From positions 50,960-114,959 of the forward strand of contig NZ_WRXL01000009.1 in NCBI RefSeq assembly GCF_010119195.1: a stretch of DNA of 64,000 bases. The letters are read 5' to 3'. Below the pieces are notes generated by a model. The model saw only the letters and a list, made by a program, of their open reading frames with translations. It searched no databases and was not told where the DNA came from. The translations under genes and the position numbers were made by a program. Of this stretch, positions 1 to 9,006 are shown in pieces. This DNA is from Haloarcula salina (GTDB taxonomy: Archaea > Halobacteriota > Halobacteria > Halobacteriales > Haloarculaceae). Within the stretch, counting starts at the first letter, position 1. Every line of letters starts with the position of its first letter.

Positions 1-357
1 CCGGGAACTCGCCGCTCACTGGTATCACCGAAACATGGGGAGAGGGCCCATGTGCCTCTGACAGTGAAATTGGGCAACCCACACAGCGGGTGACAGGGCC
101 TGCCCAGTTGTGAGAATTATCACGACCCTCAAAAGTGTTCTGCTACATTCAGAAATCGATACCCCCAATCCCGACGACGGAACCCCTCGAATCGGCCGCC
201 ACGAGTCCTCGAACAGCACACCTCGTCCGAGAGAGGTCCCCGTGTCACTACGTCTCAGAGACATATCATAATCAAATAATACCAGCCGGTCCGATGAGAG
301 TTTCGAGTATCGGACCAGAACCGCCATACGCTGACGCTCCGACGACTATCCTGTCGT
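1..357. other. Leading non-coding stretch
   Basis: I find no credible gene here. The overlapping reading frames lack acidic haloarchaeal composition and any recognisable motif. The last part should hold the promoter of the Tat-secreted protein that follows. A gene running in from before the window cannot be excluded for the first few dozen bases. Confidence 0.5.
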
Positions 358-963
358 ATGAGATTCCACCTCGATGAGCAGGAGACTGACCAGTCAACAG
401 AGAGAACACTGACCCGCCGGCGGGCGCTCGAAGGCGCTCTCGGCGTCGCGGCGACTGCGGTCGCGGTGCCCGCCCTGAGCGGCGTGGCCTCGGCCCACTT
501 CCCCGCGGAACTCGACATCGATATCCAGCCGGACAACGCGGAGAATTTCATCGATCTCGCGGCACACGACGCCGTGAGGGTCGCCGTTCATCCCTCGACC
601 TTCCGCAACGGGGACGGCGAGACGACGACGTTCGACCCGACGGAGGAAACGGTCCGCTATCGCTTCGGGTCCCGGTACGCAGTACGGGACGGGAACGGCG
701 CGCGACCGATCGACGACGGCGAAGTCGTACAGCTAGACAGCGGCCACGGAGAGAGCCACGACGCGCTCGTGCTGGAGTTCCCGGTGGACGAGACCGGACT
801 CGACGGCGGAGAGGAGACCGCGTGGCTCTACTGGGAACGCGACGACTCGGGCGACCACGGCTACGCCGGCGTCGACTCCGTGCGGGTGTACGGGACAGAC
901 GGACCGAACCGGGAGCTTCTCGATCTGCTGAGACAGGTACTGGACGGCGGCCGCGAGGAGTGA
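358..963 (+). CDS. Tat-exported hypothetical protein
   Basis: This 201-residue protein begins with a twin-arginine signal (TRRRALEGALG near residue 20), then a hydrophobic Ala/Val stretch ending in SGVASAHF, which looks like a signal peptidase cleavage site. The mature part is acidic and rich in Asp, Glu and Gly, so it is probably folded before export and acts outside the membrane. I recognise no enzymatic motif. The start codon gives a correctly sized Tat n-region. It stands alone, convergent with the MscS gene. Its function is unknown; a surface or extracellular binding role is only inferred from the export signal. Confidence 0.75.
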   Translation: MRFHLDEQETDQSTERTLTRRRALEGALGVAATAVAVPALSGVASAHFPAELDIDIQPDNAENFIDLAAHDAVRVAVHPSTFRNGDGETTTFDPTEETVRYRFGSRYAVRDGNGARPIDDGEVVQLDSGHGESHDALVLEFPVDETGLDGGEETAWLYWERDDSGDHGYAGVDSVRVYGTDGPNRELLDLLRQVLDGGREE

Positions 964-1024
964 AGCCGCCCCAGAAGGAGGGGAGACGGACCGACGAATC
1001 CCGGTGAGTCGCAGGGAGACCGGG

Positions 1025-1972
1025 CTATCGGCTGCGGCCGACCGGGAACTTCACCCGGTCGGGGTGTTCGTTGAACCGCTCCAGAATCCGCTCGTACAGC
1101 GCGTTCCGTACCCGGGTGCCGCGACGGGGATGGACGATGTATCGGAGGCGGAGTTCGACCCACGACTCCTGCTGGACGACGTTGACTGTCGGTCGCTCGT
1201 TGACGTCGAGTTCGACCGGCGTCTCAGCGAGACGACGGCGGTACTCCTCGACCTGCCGCGCCATCTCGTCTCCGAGGTACTCGGTCGCCTCCTCACGCAT
1301 CAGGTCGGAGGCGAACGTCAGGTCCGTCTCGTAGGCGACCTGTATCGAGAGTTCGTTCCAGACGTACTGGACGCCCTCTCCGTAGAAATTCACGACGCGC
1401 GACGACAGGATGGTGCTGTTCGGCACGGTCACGATCCGCCCGGACGGCTGGTTCGACGAGACCAGGTCGCCGTCGATCTCCCACACGTCGGTCACGAGGA
1501 AGTCGATCGAGACGACGTCGCCGCGCGTGTCCTCGATCGCGATCCGGTCGCCGACCTGGTAGGGCCGCTTGACCGTGATGTAGAGCCAGCCGATGAGCGA
1601 GAAGAGCGGCTGCTGGAGCGCGAAGGTGACGGCGAAACCGACGATGCCGAGCGAGAACAGCACGCTGACCCAGGCGCGCGTGAGGACGCCGAACGCGGCG
1701 GCGACGGCGAGAGCGCCGAAAGAAAGGCGGAGGACGTTCCGCACGTCGTGACGCCGGCGTTTGCTCTCGGTGTGGTCCAGCAGGTAGCCGCCGATGACGG
1801 CGTAGCTCCCGTAGGCCGCGAGAAGGACCGCCGCCAGGGAGAGCCCCGTCAGGACGAGCGGTTCGAGCGTCACCCCGAACGCGCTCTGGTCGAAATTGAA
1901 CCGCCGGATCGACTGCGAGCCGACGTACAGTAAGACGGCGCTCCCGAGCGCGACGAAGCCAGTCCGGCGCAT
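1025..1972 (-). CDS. MscS-family mechanosensitive ion channel
   Basis: This 315-residue membrane protein would release solutes on hypo-osmotic shock. Three hydrophobic helices lie in the first third (about residues 7-25, 40-60 and 88-120). They are followed by the MscS pore and beta-domain signature: FALQQPLFSLIGWLYI leads into a VGDRI segment and a D-x-V-S-I-D-F stretch. The C-terminal third is the soluble vestibule. Length is normal for a small MscS protein. It is monocistronic and ends close to, and convergent with, the Tat-secreted protein gene. In a halophile such channels matter during dilution. The family call is firm; the physiological role is inferred. Confidence 0.9.
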   Translation of the reverse strand: MRRTGFVALGSAVLLYVGSQSIRRFNFDQSAFGVTLEPLVLTGLSLAAVLLAAYGSYAVIGGYLLDHTESKRRRHDVRNVLRLSFGALAVAAAFGVLTRAWVSVLFSLGIVGFAVTFALQQPLFSLIGWLYITVKRPYQVGDRIAIEDTRGDVVSIDFLVTDVWEIDGDLVSSNQPSGRIVTVPNSTILSSRVVNFYGEGVQYVWNELSIQVAYETDLTFASDLMREEATEYLGDEMARQVEEYRRRLAETPVELDVNERPTVNVVQQESWVELRLRYIVHPRRGTRVRNALYERILERFNEHPDRVKFPVGRSR

Positions 1973-2382
1973 ACGGACACACCGAGCGCCTCATTGAGAA
2001 AGGCATCCATTCTCGGTCAAACGTGGGCAATCGCGACGGGCAGTCTCGCCGAGCCGAGTTACGCCGTGAGTGTGTTGCCGGCGATAGTGACGGGAGTCGC
2101 CGTGTCAGCGAGTCTCGGGCGAGATGACGGACGGGATCGAGCGAACAGAGTCGACAAGAGGGAGCGACTATGGTTTCCACCGACCGGTGAACTCGCGTTA
2201 CAGCGAGGTGGTCCCCCGCTACCGTTTCCGAACAGAGCCAGCGCACCGAACCTCGTGTCTTCGTGGACACGAGTGGAATATACTAATATTTGATAGCAAA
2301 TATCTCGACGATTGAAGGCGATGCCGGACTATTCATATTCGACGATAGTCACTACTATTGTCACGCGGTGTGGTGAATTCAC
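1973..2382. other. Intergenic region between divergent genes
   Basis: This 410-base spacer carries the promoters of the leftward MscS gene and the rightward ABC transporter operon. An AT-rich patch near 2275-2345 (tactaatatttgatagc and nearby) is the likely core promoter area for the transporter. No small gene with convincing composition is seen. Confidence 0.45.
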
Positions 2383-3282
2383 ATGGCCCTCCCCCGCTGG
2401 TTCCCGCTCGCGCGGAACGAAGCCCGGATCCTCCTCACGTCGAAGGGGCCCTGGGCACTCGCAGCGCTCCTCGTCCTCTGGGCGTACCGGCCGAGTTATA
2501 TCGCCTGGGACGGACTCGGTCCGGACATGACGGTCGGGTTCGTCCAGACGACCGCGACGATCGTTCTCCCGCTCGGCGCGCTACTGTTGAGCTATCGATC
2601 GATTGTGGGGGAGCGACGCTCCGGGAGCCTGAAGTTCGTTCTCGGACTCCCGCTCACACGAACCGACGTCCTGGTCGGCAAGGTCCTGGGGCGGAGTGTC
2701 GGCATCGCGGTTCCCGTCACGGTGTCCGCGTCGGCACTCGGACTGATCGGTCTCGTCAGGTTCGGGCTCTTCTCGCCGCTTCGCTTCCTCGCTGTCCTCC
2801 TCGCGACGCACCTGTACGTCCTGGTTCTCGTCTCGCTCGCCACGGCGGTGTCGGCAGTGACGACGAGCACTGTCCGTGCGACGGGCGTGGTCTTCGGCGT
2901 CGTCTTCCTCGTGCTGACAGTGTTCTGGAAGCTCATCGCGTCGAGGATCTACAGCGCCGTGAGCGGACAGGCGGCGAACCCGTACGACGCGCCCGCCGAC
3001 GGCCTGCTGTTCGCTCTCCTCAGAGTCTCACCGGACCGGTCCTATCGGGTCCTGACGAACTGGATCCTCGGCGTCGGGAATTCCGGCGCGAGCTACGATG
3101 CGGTGATCACGAAGCTCCAGACGCCCACGTCGATCAGCGTCTTCGTCGTCGAAGCGGCGTTCGAGACGACCCCGGTTCCGTTCTATCTTCACGAAGTGAC
3201 GGGATTCGTCGTTCTCGTGGTGTGGCTCGTCGTCCCGCTCGGCGTCGCCCGGTACCTCTTCGAGCGGGGTGATCTGGTGTGA
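2383..3282 (+). CDS. ABC-2 type transporter permease
   Basis: A 299-residue integral membrane protein with about six hydrophobic helices (around residues 17-35, 50-75, 105-130, 135-165, 168-190 and 270-290) and the LARNEARILL start common in NosY-type ABC-2 permeases of haloarchaea. Its stop overlaps the start of the downstream ATPase by 4 bases (gtga), so the two are translationally coupled and form one exporter. A coupled lipoprotein follows the ATPase. The substrate is unknown. The resemblance to NosY is one of fold and haloarchaeal family only; no nitrous oxide gene is nearby. Confidence 0.85.
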   Translation: MALPRWFPLARNEARILLTSKGPWALAALLVLWAYRPSYIAWDGLGPDMTVGFVQTTATIVLPLGALLLSYRSIVGERRSGSLKFVLGLPLTRTDVLVGKVLGRSVGIAVPVTVSASALGLIGLVRFGLFSPLRFLAVLLATHLYVLVLVSLATAVSAVTTSTVRATGVVFGVVFLVLTVFWKLIASRIYSAVSGQAANPYDAPADGLLFALLRVSPDRSYRVLTNWILGVGNSGASYDAVITKLQTPTSISVFVVEAAFETTPVPFYLHEVTGFVVLVVWLVVPLGVARYLFERGDLV

Positions 3283-4028
3283 CGACCCCGGCCATCGAAA
3301 CAGAGGGACTCTCGAAGCGCTACGGTGAGACCGTCGCTCTCGAGCGCCTCGACCTGTCCGTCTCACGAGGCGAGGTGTTCGGCTTCCTCGGCCCGAACGG
3401 AGCCGGCAAATCGACGACGATCAATCTGCTGTTGAACTACGCCAAACCGACCGAGGGAACGGCGAGCGTCCTCGGATACGACCCCTGGAACGAGGTGGTC
3501 GAGTGCCACCGGCGAGTGGGTATCTTGCCCGATCGGTACGACACCTACGACGGACTCTCGGCCCGGCGTCATCTCCAACTGGTGAGAGACACCAAGCGAG
3601 CAACCGACGACCCCGAGGCGCTGCTCGAACGGGTCGGTCTCGCCGACGCCGTCGATCAGCCGGCGGGCGAGTTCTCCCAGGGGATGGAACAGCGCCTGGC
3701 GCTCGCGATGAGTCTCGTCGGGGAGCCGGACCTCCTCGTCCTCGACGAACCGTTCACCGGACTCGATCCGCACGGCGTGGCGCTGGTGCGAGACGTGGTC
3801 GCGGCCGAGGCAGAGCGCGGGGCGACCGTGTTCTTCTCCAGTCACGTCCTCGGACAGGTCCAGGTGGTCTGTGACCGGGTCGGTATCCTGCACCGGGGTC
3901 GACTCGTCGACGTGGGGAGCCTCGCCGACCTCCGCTCGAAACTCGACCTCGGCGACGACGCGACGGTCGAAGACGTCTTCGTCGACCTCACGGCCGACTC
4001 CGTCCGCTCCGGGGAGGGAGTTCGATGA
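3279..4028 (+). CDS. ABC transporter ATP-binding protein
   Basis: A 249-residue nucleotide-binding subunit that drives the adjacent ABC-2 permease. It has Walker A GPNGAGKST near residue 40, a signature loop in the form FSQGMEQRL (SQGME in place of LSGGQ), Walker B LLVLDEPFTGLDP and a switch histidine in SSHV. It starts with GTG overlapping the permease stop, and its own stop overlaps the start of the next gene (atga). The three genes therefore form a tight operon. Substrate unknown. Confidence 0.92.
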   Translation: MTTPAIETEGLSKRYGETVALERLDLSVSRGEVFGFLGPNGAGKSTTINLLLNYAKPTEGTASVLGYDPWNEVVECHRRVGILPDRYDTYDGLSARRHLQLVRDTKRATDDPEALLERVGLADAVDQPAGEFSQGMEQRLALAMSLVGEPDLLVLDEPFTGLDPHGVALVRDVVAAEAERGATVFFSSHVLGQVQVVCDRVGILHRGRLVDVGSLADLRSKLDLGDDATVEDVFVDLTADSVRSGEGVR

Positions 4029-4597
4029 GACGCCGCCGATATCTCAGCGTCGCGAGCGCGGCCCTGGTGGGTCTGTCGGGCTGTCTCGGCGACCCAGAGT
4101 ACACAGTCATCGATGTCACCGTTCCGGAGACGCCGGGAACGCTCACGCTCGACGTGGAACCGGTCGACACGTCCGTGACCGTCGACAGCCCCGCACGGCT
4201 ATCGTTCACGCTCCGAAACGACGGCGACAGCGCGCTCAGCGTTCGAACCACCGGTGTCTGGCCGTTCGGACTGCTCGCACTGGCTCTGCCTCGCGAACGC
4301 GGCCCGGAGCGAATCCTCCTCCTGTCCGACCGGTACGCCGAGTCGGACCACGTCCAGGTGTCGAGAAACAGCGTCGGAAACGACAACGAGCCGCTCGTCC
4401 GACAGCTCACCGCCGGAGAATCGGTGTCCCGGCGGTACGAGATTCACGGCGACCGGCTGTACGGCGCCGGAACGTACACGCTCCGAGGGTACTTCGAACC
4501 GGTCCCGCTCTCCTATCGGAGCGTGGAGTCGACGGACTGGACGGCGTTCCGCCCCGAAGTCACCGTTCGGGTAGGAGAGCGGTCGCTCCTCCCCTGA
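4025..4597 (+). CDS. Lipoprotein of ABC transporter operon
   Basis: A 190-residue exported protein with the start MRRRRYLSVAS, a short hydrophobic segment and a lipobox LSGC near residue 19, indicating lipid anchoring to the outer face of the membrane. The mature region looks beta-rich (LTLDVEPVDTSVTV, LSFTLRNDGDSALSV), like a small immunoglobulin-type domain. It is translationally coupled to the ATPase by a 4-base overlap, so it is probably an accessory or substrate-contacting part of the ABC system. No family name is recognised. Confidence 0.75.
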   Translation: MRRRRYLSVASAALVGLSGCLGDPEYTVIDVTVPETPGTLTLDVEPVDTSVTVDSPARLSFTLRNDGDSALSVRTTGVWPFGLLALALPRERGPERILLLSDRYAESDHVQVSRNSVGNDNEPLVRQLTAGESVSRRYEIHGDRLYGAGTYTLRGYFEPVPLSYRSVESTDWTAFRPEVTVRVGERSLLP

Positions 4598-4638
4598 CCG
4601 CGGAGCGGCCGAACGGTTCCGTGGCCGCGACAGCCGAG

Positions 4639-5919
4639 TCAGACACCGAGCGCGTCGAGGACGCGCCGGCACGCCGCCGGGACGCTTCGGGCACGAGCTG
4701 CCGCAGTCGTGTACCGTCTGATCTCGTCGTCGAGGCGCTCGGGGCGGACCGCACCGCGATACCGAGCGAGCGCGTCGTCGGTGAAGGCGACGCTGGTCGC
4801 CGCGTCCGCGAGCACCGGTCGTGCCAGTCCCGGGCGCGGGCTCTCGTCCAGCGCCGTACGGATGGCGTCGAGCGCCTCGGAGCGGACCGCCCGGACGCCG
4901 GCGGCGTCCTCGACCCGGAACCGCTCGCCGTCCTCGATGCGTTCGCGGACACTGTCGTACGCCGAGAAATCGGTAAGTCCCCGCGTCGCGGCCAGTACGG
5001 CGCTCGCTGGACCGGGGGACTCGGCGACCCGGCGGACGCTCGACTCGGCGTCGTCACGGAGTTCGTACCGGAGTCGGAAGGGCAGTTCGAGGCTGTGGTC
5101 GGTCGGCTCCGGAGGAAGAGACCGGCGGCCACGAAGGGCCTCTTCGAGCGACTCGGCGGCGTTCGCGAGCCGCGTTTCGACCGTGCCGGCGTCGTCCGGA
5201 AGCGACGACGCGAGCCTGTCGAACAGGTAGCGGCTGTCGGAGACCAGCGCGCGGGCGGTCTCGGCGTGTTCGCCCCACTCGGCGACTGCCAGCAGGGAGT
5301 CGGGGTCCGCGTAGATTGACGGGTCCCGCTCACCGCCGACGCGATCGAGGTTCCGTTCGATGCGGGCGTGGACCAGCGCCGCGTCGACAGGATCGCGGCC
5401 GAGATACCGGTGGTCCGTTCGGAGCGCCTCGGCGTCGCTCAAGGCTCCGAGATACTCGGCTCGCAGGTCCGCGTCAGTCGTCGTCCCGTCCGCGAACGCC
5501 CACCCGGCGGCGGCATACCGGGCCCGACCGCGCGCGTCCCTGAGCGAGCGGAGCGCCGCGAACCGGGTCTGTGCAGTCCGGGCCTGTTCGACAGATTCCG
5601 ACGCGTCGTCGGCCGCGTCGACGAGCCGCCCTCTGACGTGTCCGTTTGGGATGGCATCGGGACCAAACGGCATCGGGAGCATCCCGAGGAGTTCCGACAC
5701 GCGCTGTCTCGTCTCGGCCAGTCGCGCCCGCTCGATATTGACCGGCACGCTCTCGACGACGATGGGGTCGAATTCGTCGTCGACCATCTCCGAGAGCCGA
5801 TAGCTCCGGATCGTCTCGCGGGACTCGCCCGAGAGCGCGTCGAGGTCGGAACAGCCCGCGAACAGCGTCGCCCCGGCCGCCGCGATGAAGCCGCGACGAG
5901 TCGTCGACGCGTCGCGCAT
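4639..5919 (-). CDS. Tat lipoprotein, hypothetical (426 residues)
   Basis: The start at 5919 gives MRDASTTRRGFIAAAG, a twin-arginine signal followed by the lipobox LFAGC, so the protein is exported folded and lipid-anchored. A much longer upstream reading exists but is Trp/Arg-rich and comes from the Gly-Ser repeat of the neighbouring gene, so I reject it. The mature part is largely helical, Ala/Arg/Asp-rich and without transmembrane segments. The start overlaps the stop of the upstream gene by one base (tgatg), so both are co-translated and probably act together. Function unknown. Confidence 0.75.
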   Translation of the reverse strand: MRDASTTRRGFIAAAGATLFAGCSDLDALSGESRETIRSYRLSEMVDDEFDPIVVESVPVNIERARLAETRQRVSELLGMLPMPFGPDAIPNGHVRGRLVDAADDASESVEQARTAQTRFAALRSLRDARGRARYAAAGWAFADGTTTDADLRAEYLGALSDAEALRTDHRYLGRDPVDAALVHARIERNLDRVGGERDPSIYADPDSLLAVAEWGEHAETARALVSDSRYLFDRLASSLPDDAGTVETRLANAAESLEEALRGRRSLPPEPTDHSLELPFRLRYELRDDAESSVRRVAESPGPASAVLAATRGLTDFSAYDSVRERIEDGERFRVEDAAGVRAVRSEALDAIRTALDESPRPGLARPVLADAATSVAFTDDALARYRGAVRPERLDDEIRRYTTAAARARSVPAACRRVLDALGV

Positions 5920-6656
5920 CACCGGTCGCCTCCCTCTGGCGCTCGTCGGCGTGTCGACGACGCGGAACTGTAGTCGCCACTGCCGCCGCCACCGCCACTG
6001 CCGCCCCCACCGCCACTCCCCGCCCGGGCACCGCCGGGCGCGCCGCACCGACTGCGCCCGCTGACGCTCGTTCCGAACGAGCGGACCGATTCTTCGTCGA
6101 GCGCCACGGGGAGCCGAAAGAGCCGCGACTCGAACACCGTCGCGTCGTCCCGACAGCGCTCGTCGTAGGGGCGAAGCGGCCGCACGTAGTCAGTCTCGAT
6201 CCCGTTCGGTCGCCAAGAGATCCGGCAGAGCCGCAGCCGGAAACACTCCTCGACGCGCCTCGTTTCGAGGTAGAGCGTCTCGGCGTCGAACGCAGTCTCG
6301 GCGACGAACGACGACACCCGTTCGGCGTTTTCTGGAGCGGCCGTGAGCCGGTCCGCCCGGTCCCGGGTGTCGATTACCTCGTACTGATCGCGGGGACGAG
6401 ACTCCCACGGCGGGGGCGAGTTCGTCTCGGTCTCGTCGGGGTCGACGAGCCGTATCGGCGGTACGTCCGAATCGGCCCGGAGGCGGACCATCGGTGGATC
6501 GGTCTTGCTATCGCTCGCGGGCGGGTCCGCGCCCTCGCTGCCAGTGCTCGACCGGGAGGACTGCGCGCTGCCGCCGGTCAGCGTGTTACAGCCGGCGAGA
6601 CCGGCAGCCGCTGCCGTCGCTACGTGGAGGAAGCGTCGTCGAGTTCGGGGGACCAT
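5919..6656 (-). CDS. Tat lipoprotein with Gly-Ser tail
   Basis: The start at 6656 gives MVPRTRRRFLHVAT, a twin-arginine signal with lipobox LAGC near residue 21. The 245-residue product has a Ser/Asp-rich linker after the lipid anchor, a central acidic domain and a low-complexity C-terminal part, GSGGGGGSGGGGGSG, followed by an Arg-rich end. The tail is encoded by a simple cgccac/cgccgc repeat around 5975-6020, which may expand or contract. It is coupled by a one-base overlap to the following lipoprotein gene. No enzymatic motif is seen. Confidence 0.75.
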   Translation of the reverse strand: MVPRTRRRFLHVATAAAAGLAGCNTLTGGSAQSSRSSTGSEGADPPASDSKTDPPMVRLRADSDVPPIRLVDPDETETNSPPPWESRPRDQYEVIDTRDRADRLTAAPENAERVSSFVAETAFDAETLYLETRRVEECFRLRLCRISWRPNGIETDYVRPLRPYDERCRDDATVFESRLFRLPVALDEESVRSFGTSVSGRSRCGAPGGARAGSGGGGGSGGGGGSGDYSSASSTRRRAPEGGDR

Positions 6657-7057
6657 CGTGTATCTAGACGTGTGAGACCATCGATAAAGGAGATTGTGGA
6701 ACGGGTCGGTATCAGTTGGTGTGAATACAGCGAATCTATGCACGGCCGAGGTGGTCAGTACAGGGAACCTATGTATCAGTTCCTCCTCTTGGTGCGGCTG
6801 AGCTATTCGGGTTTTCTGTCCCCAATACGGCACCTATCTATACAAATCGAACAATATGAATTGCCGTCAGTTCTTCGCATTCTCGGTGTTTTTGCCTCTC
6901 AATGTCCATCTGACGGTTGTTCTGGAAGATAGCGGACAGAATTGACGTACACAACAAATCCATCCTGCGAAGTTGTGGCTCAGAAAATAATACCATTAGA
7001 ATACCATAGTGGATTGTCCACACTTCACGATAGACGGGCTATCGCAACCGATAATAG
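6657..7057. other. Intergenic, partly AT-rich
   Basis: About 400 bases separate two leftward lipoprotein genes. The part from 6800 to 7010 is clearly lower in GC than the neighbours. It should include the promoter of the Tat lipoprotein pair and the 3' region of the 7058-7780 gene. I see no supported gene in it. Confidence 0.4.
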
Positions 7058-7780
7058 CTACTCGTCGGGCAACCACGCTGGCCGGGACACCTTCGCGTTT
7101 CCGAACTCAGAAACGTCGTATAGCGTCTGCCGGGTGAACTCGTCGTTGCCTCTTGTGATATTGTATTCCGCGATGTACCCCTCCTCGGCAACGACTATGT
7201 GTCCGGTTGCGGTATTGGATATGGCTGAGTCAGGTCGCCTGATGCCAGTCACGGTGTACCTGACAGCTGTCGTCCCCTTAACCGAGACAATCTCAGTTGC
7301 GTTTATTTCGAGATGCAACAGGGGCCGTTGAATTCCCTCGTGGGTGGCGACACGGCTTGGTTCCCAATCCTCGTCGGGACGCTGGTCCAGTTCGCCTGTC
7401 GTCCGATCATACTCGTATACGCCGTTAGCGCTGTAGTATACGTGTCTATCAGTCTCAAATTCCGTGTCGACAAACCTCATTGCAGCGGTACCAGCATCGG
7501 CATCGAACGTTCGCACTACCGTGCGATTATAGTCCCCCTGGATGATAACCCATCGACTTTTTCTGGAGACATTTTCCACAGTCTCATCGTGCGTACGCAG
7601 CGCGACAGCGATATTTGTAATCCCTGTTTGAGACCATCCTGACGGGTACGAGAAATTCTCTACTGTCGGTTGGGCAGTCGGTGTCTGTTGGTCTGTGACA
7701 GGTAGGGCAGAACACCCGGCCAGCAACAGGGCAACGGCCAATAGTAGGGTGTGGAGGGAACCTCGTGGGCGGGCAACCAT
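7058..7780 (-). CDS. Haloarchaeal lipoprotein (DUF7537-like)
   Basis: A 240-residue lipoprotein. The start at 7780 (MVARPRGSLHTLLLAVALL) gives a normal signal peptide ending in lipobox LAGC; a Pro/Thr-rich linker follows. The mature region has repeated strand-like blocks (RWVIIQGDYN, YYSANGVYEYDR, AVRYTVTGI, GHIVVAEEGYIAEYNIT), as in haloarchaeal lipoproteins with a LolA/LppX-like beta half-barrel. It is monocistronic. GC is lower than its surroundings. A lipid- or outer-surface binding role is plausible only by fold analogy. Confidence 0.7.
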   Translation of the reverse strand: MVARPRGSLHTLLLAVALLLAGCSALPVTDQQTPTAQPTVENFSYPSGWSQTGITNIAVALRTHDETVENVSRKSRWVIIQGDYNRTVVRTFDADAGTAAMRFVDTEFETDRHVYYSANGVYEYDRTTGELDQRPDEDWEPSRVATHEGIQRPLLHLEINATEIVSVKGTTAVRYTVTGIRRPDSAISNTATGHIVVAEEGYIAEYNITRGNDEFTRQTLYDVSEFGNAKVSRPAWLPDE

Positions 7781-8084
7781 ATCAACAGAAAAAATTCTGC
7801 GTTTAAGACAGTTGTGACAATGCTGTTTCAGAGCAATAGTTGTATTCAACTACAATCAACTGCGATCATTTCGAGCAGCCACCAGCAGGCCAGTAGTACG
7901 TAACGAGGATGTGTGCTATATTCAGAAGATGAGCTCCTATATCATTCGAAACTGACAGCCGTCACAGCGGTCAAAACGCACACGTACTGAGTGGCTGTTT
8001 CAGCCGGTGCTACGAATAACGAACCTGAACTCACAACTACTAGTATCGAGACGGCAAGGGCAACCGCCACGGAATCGAGAACGA
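7781..8084. other. Intergenic spacer
   Basis: About 300 bases, AT-rich at 7790-7930. It holds the promoter of the lipoprotein gene on its left and the 3' region of the DUF2270 gene on its right. No gene is supported. Confidence 0.4.
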
Positions 8085-8945
8085 CTACGCCTCGCCGTCG
8101 GGGTTCCGCTTGCGGCCCGCGCCGTCGGAGTTCTCCTTGATATCCGTGCCACCGGGACTCTGCCGCAGGTCCTCGTCGAGGAGTTCCCCGCGCGTGTGCC
8201 ACGTCCGCGGGCGACAGCAGATGGCGAGCGCGCCGAGGTAGACGACCACGACGGCGGCGGAGACGACCGTTCCGGGGAGCGACCCGACGGCCGCGCTCGC
8301 CGGCCACGGCGTCTCGGCGAACGCGGTCACGCGCAGCACCCACGCGCCGTTGAGGACGGTGAACAGCGGGAAGTACACCCGCCGGAGCCGGTGGGCCATC
8401 GCTTCCTCGACGGAGATCTTGAGGCGGGGCGACATGTAGTCCTGTGCCAGCGACTCGCGCCAACCGTCGTTCGGGAGGCCGATCTCCGGATCGAGGCCGA
8501 CCGCCCAGACGTGCTGTTGCAGATCGCGCACGCGCGAGCGCCACACGTCGTAGGCACGGTACCGCCGGGCCTCGATCACGAGGAACATCGCGACCGCCGC
8601 GTCCCCGACCAGAATCACGTAGTGTGGGTTCGACTCGCTGGAGAACGCCCACGTGAGGACGGCGGCCATCAGGAGCACCGCCCAGTTCGTCGTCTTGTCG
8701 AGGCGCTCGCGCCAGAGCTTCATCCGGTGGATCTCGCCGCGGTAGAGGTGCGCCATCGCCGAACTCGGCCCCATGTCGCGGTCGAGTAGCCCCTCGCCGA
8801 CGAACGGGTCGGAACCGCGCTGCTCGTCGTCCGACCCGTCTGCAGTCGCGGCGTCCGCGCTGGACTCCGACTTCCTCGCCGCTGACTCGCCGGCGGCGGC
8901 CCGCTCGCGCTCACTCATCGTCGGGCCTAGGCCATCTCCGTCCAT
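8085..8945 (-). CDS. DUF2270 family membrane protein
   Basis: The recognisable core begins with MAHLYRGEIHRMKLWRERL followed by DKTTNWAV, the hallmark of DUF2270 proteins. Two hydrophobic helices follow (WAVLLMAAVLTWAF, YVILVGDAAVAMFLVI), then an Arg-rich cytoplasmic stretch and another pair (VYFPLFTVLNGAWVL and VVSAAVVVVYLGALAI). The N-terminal 60 residues are an acidic, low-complexity linker. Start codons at 8945 and 8918 are both possible; I give the longer. Biochemical function is unknown for the family. Confidence 0.85.
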   Translation of the reverse strand: MDGDGLGPTMSERERAAAGESAARKSESSADAATADGSDDEQRGSDPFVGEGLLDRDMGPSSAMAHLYRGEIHRMKLWRERLDKTTNWAVLLMAAVLTWAFSSESNPHYVILVGDAAVAMFLVIEARRYRAYDVWRSRVRDLQQHVWAVGLDPEIGLPNDGWRESLAQDYMSPRLKISVEEAMAHRLRRVYFPLFTVLNGAWVLRVTAFAETPWPASAAVGSLPGTVVSAAVVVVYLGALAICCRPRTWHTRGELLDEDLRQSPGGTDIKENSDGAGRKRNPDGEA

Positions 8946-9006
8946 AACGTTTGTGTGTATATTGTCCAAAATAGTAATAACTATCCGATCGCGCGGTGTC
9001 GGAGTT

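Noticed and set aside
2383..4028. Reading the first ABC operon as a second nosFY pair
   Set aside because: The permease is only distantly NosY-like, there is no NosD or NosL beside it, and a different lipoprotein is coupled to it.
5920..6048. N-terminal extension of the Tat lipoprotein starting at 6048
   Set aside because: The added residues are Trp/Arg-rich and come from the Gly-Ser repeat of the neighbour read in another frame; the Tat signal begins at 5919.
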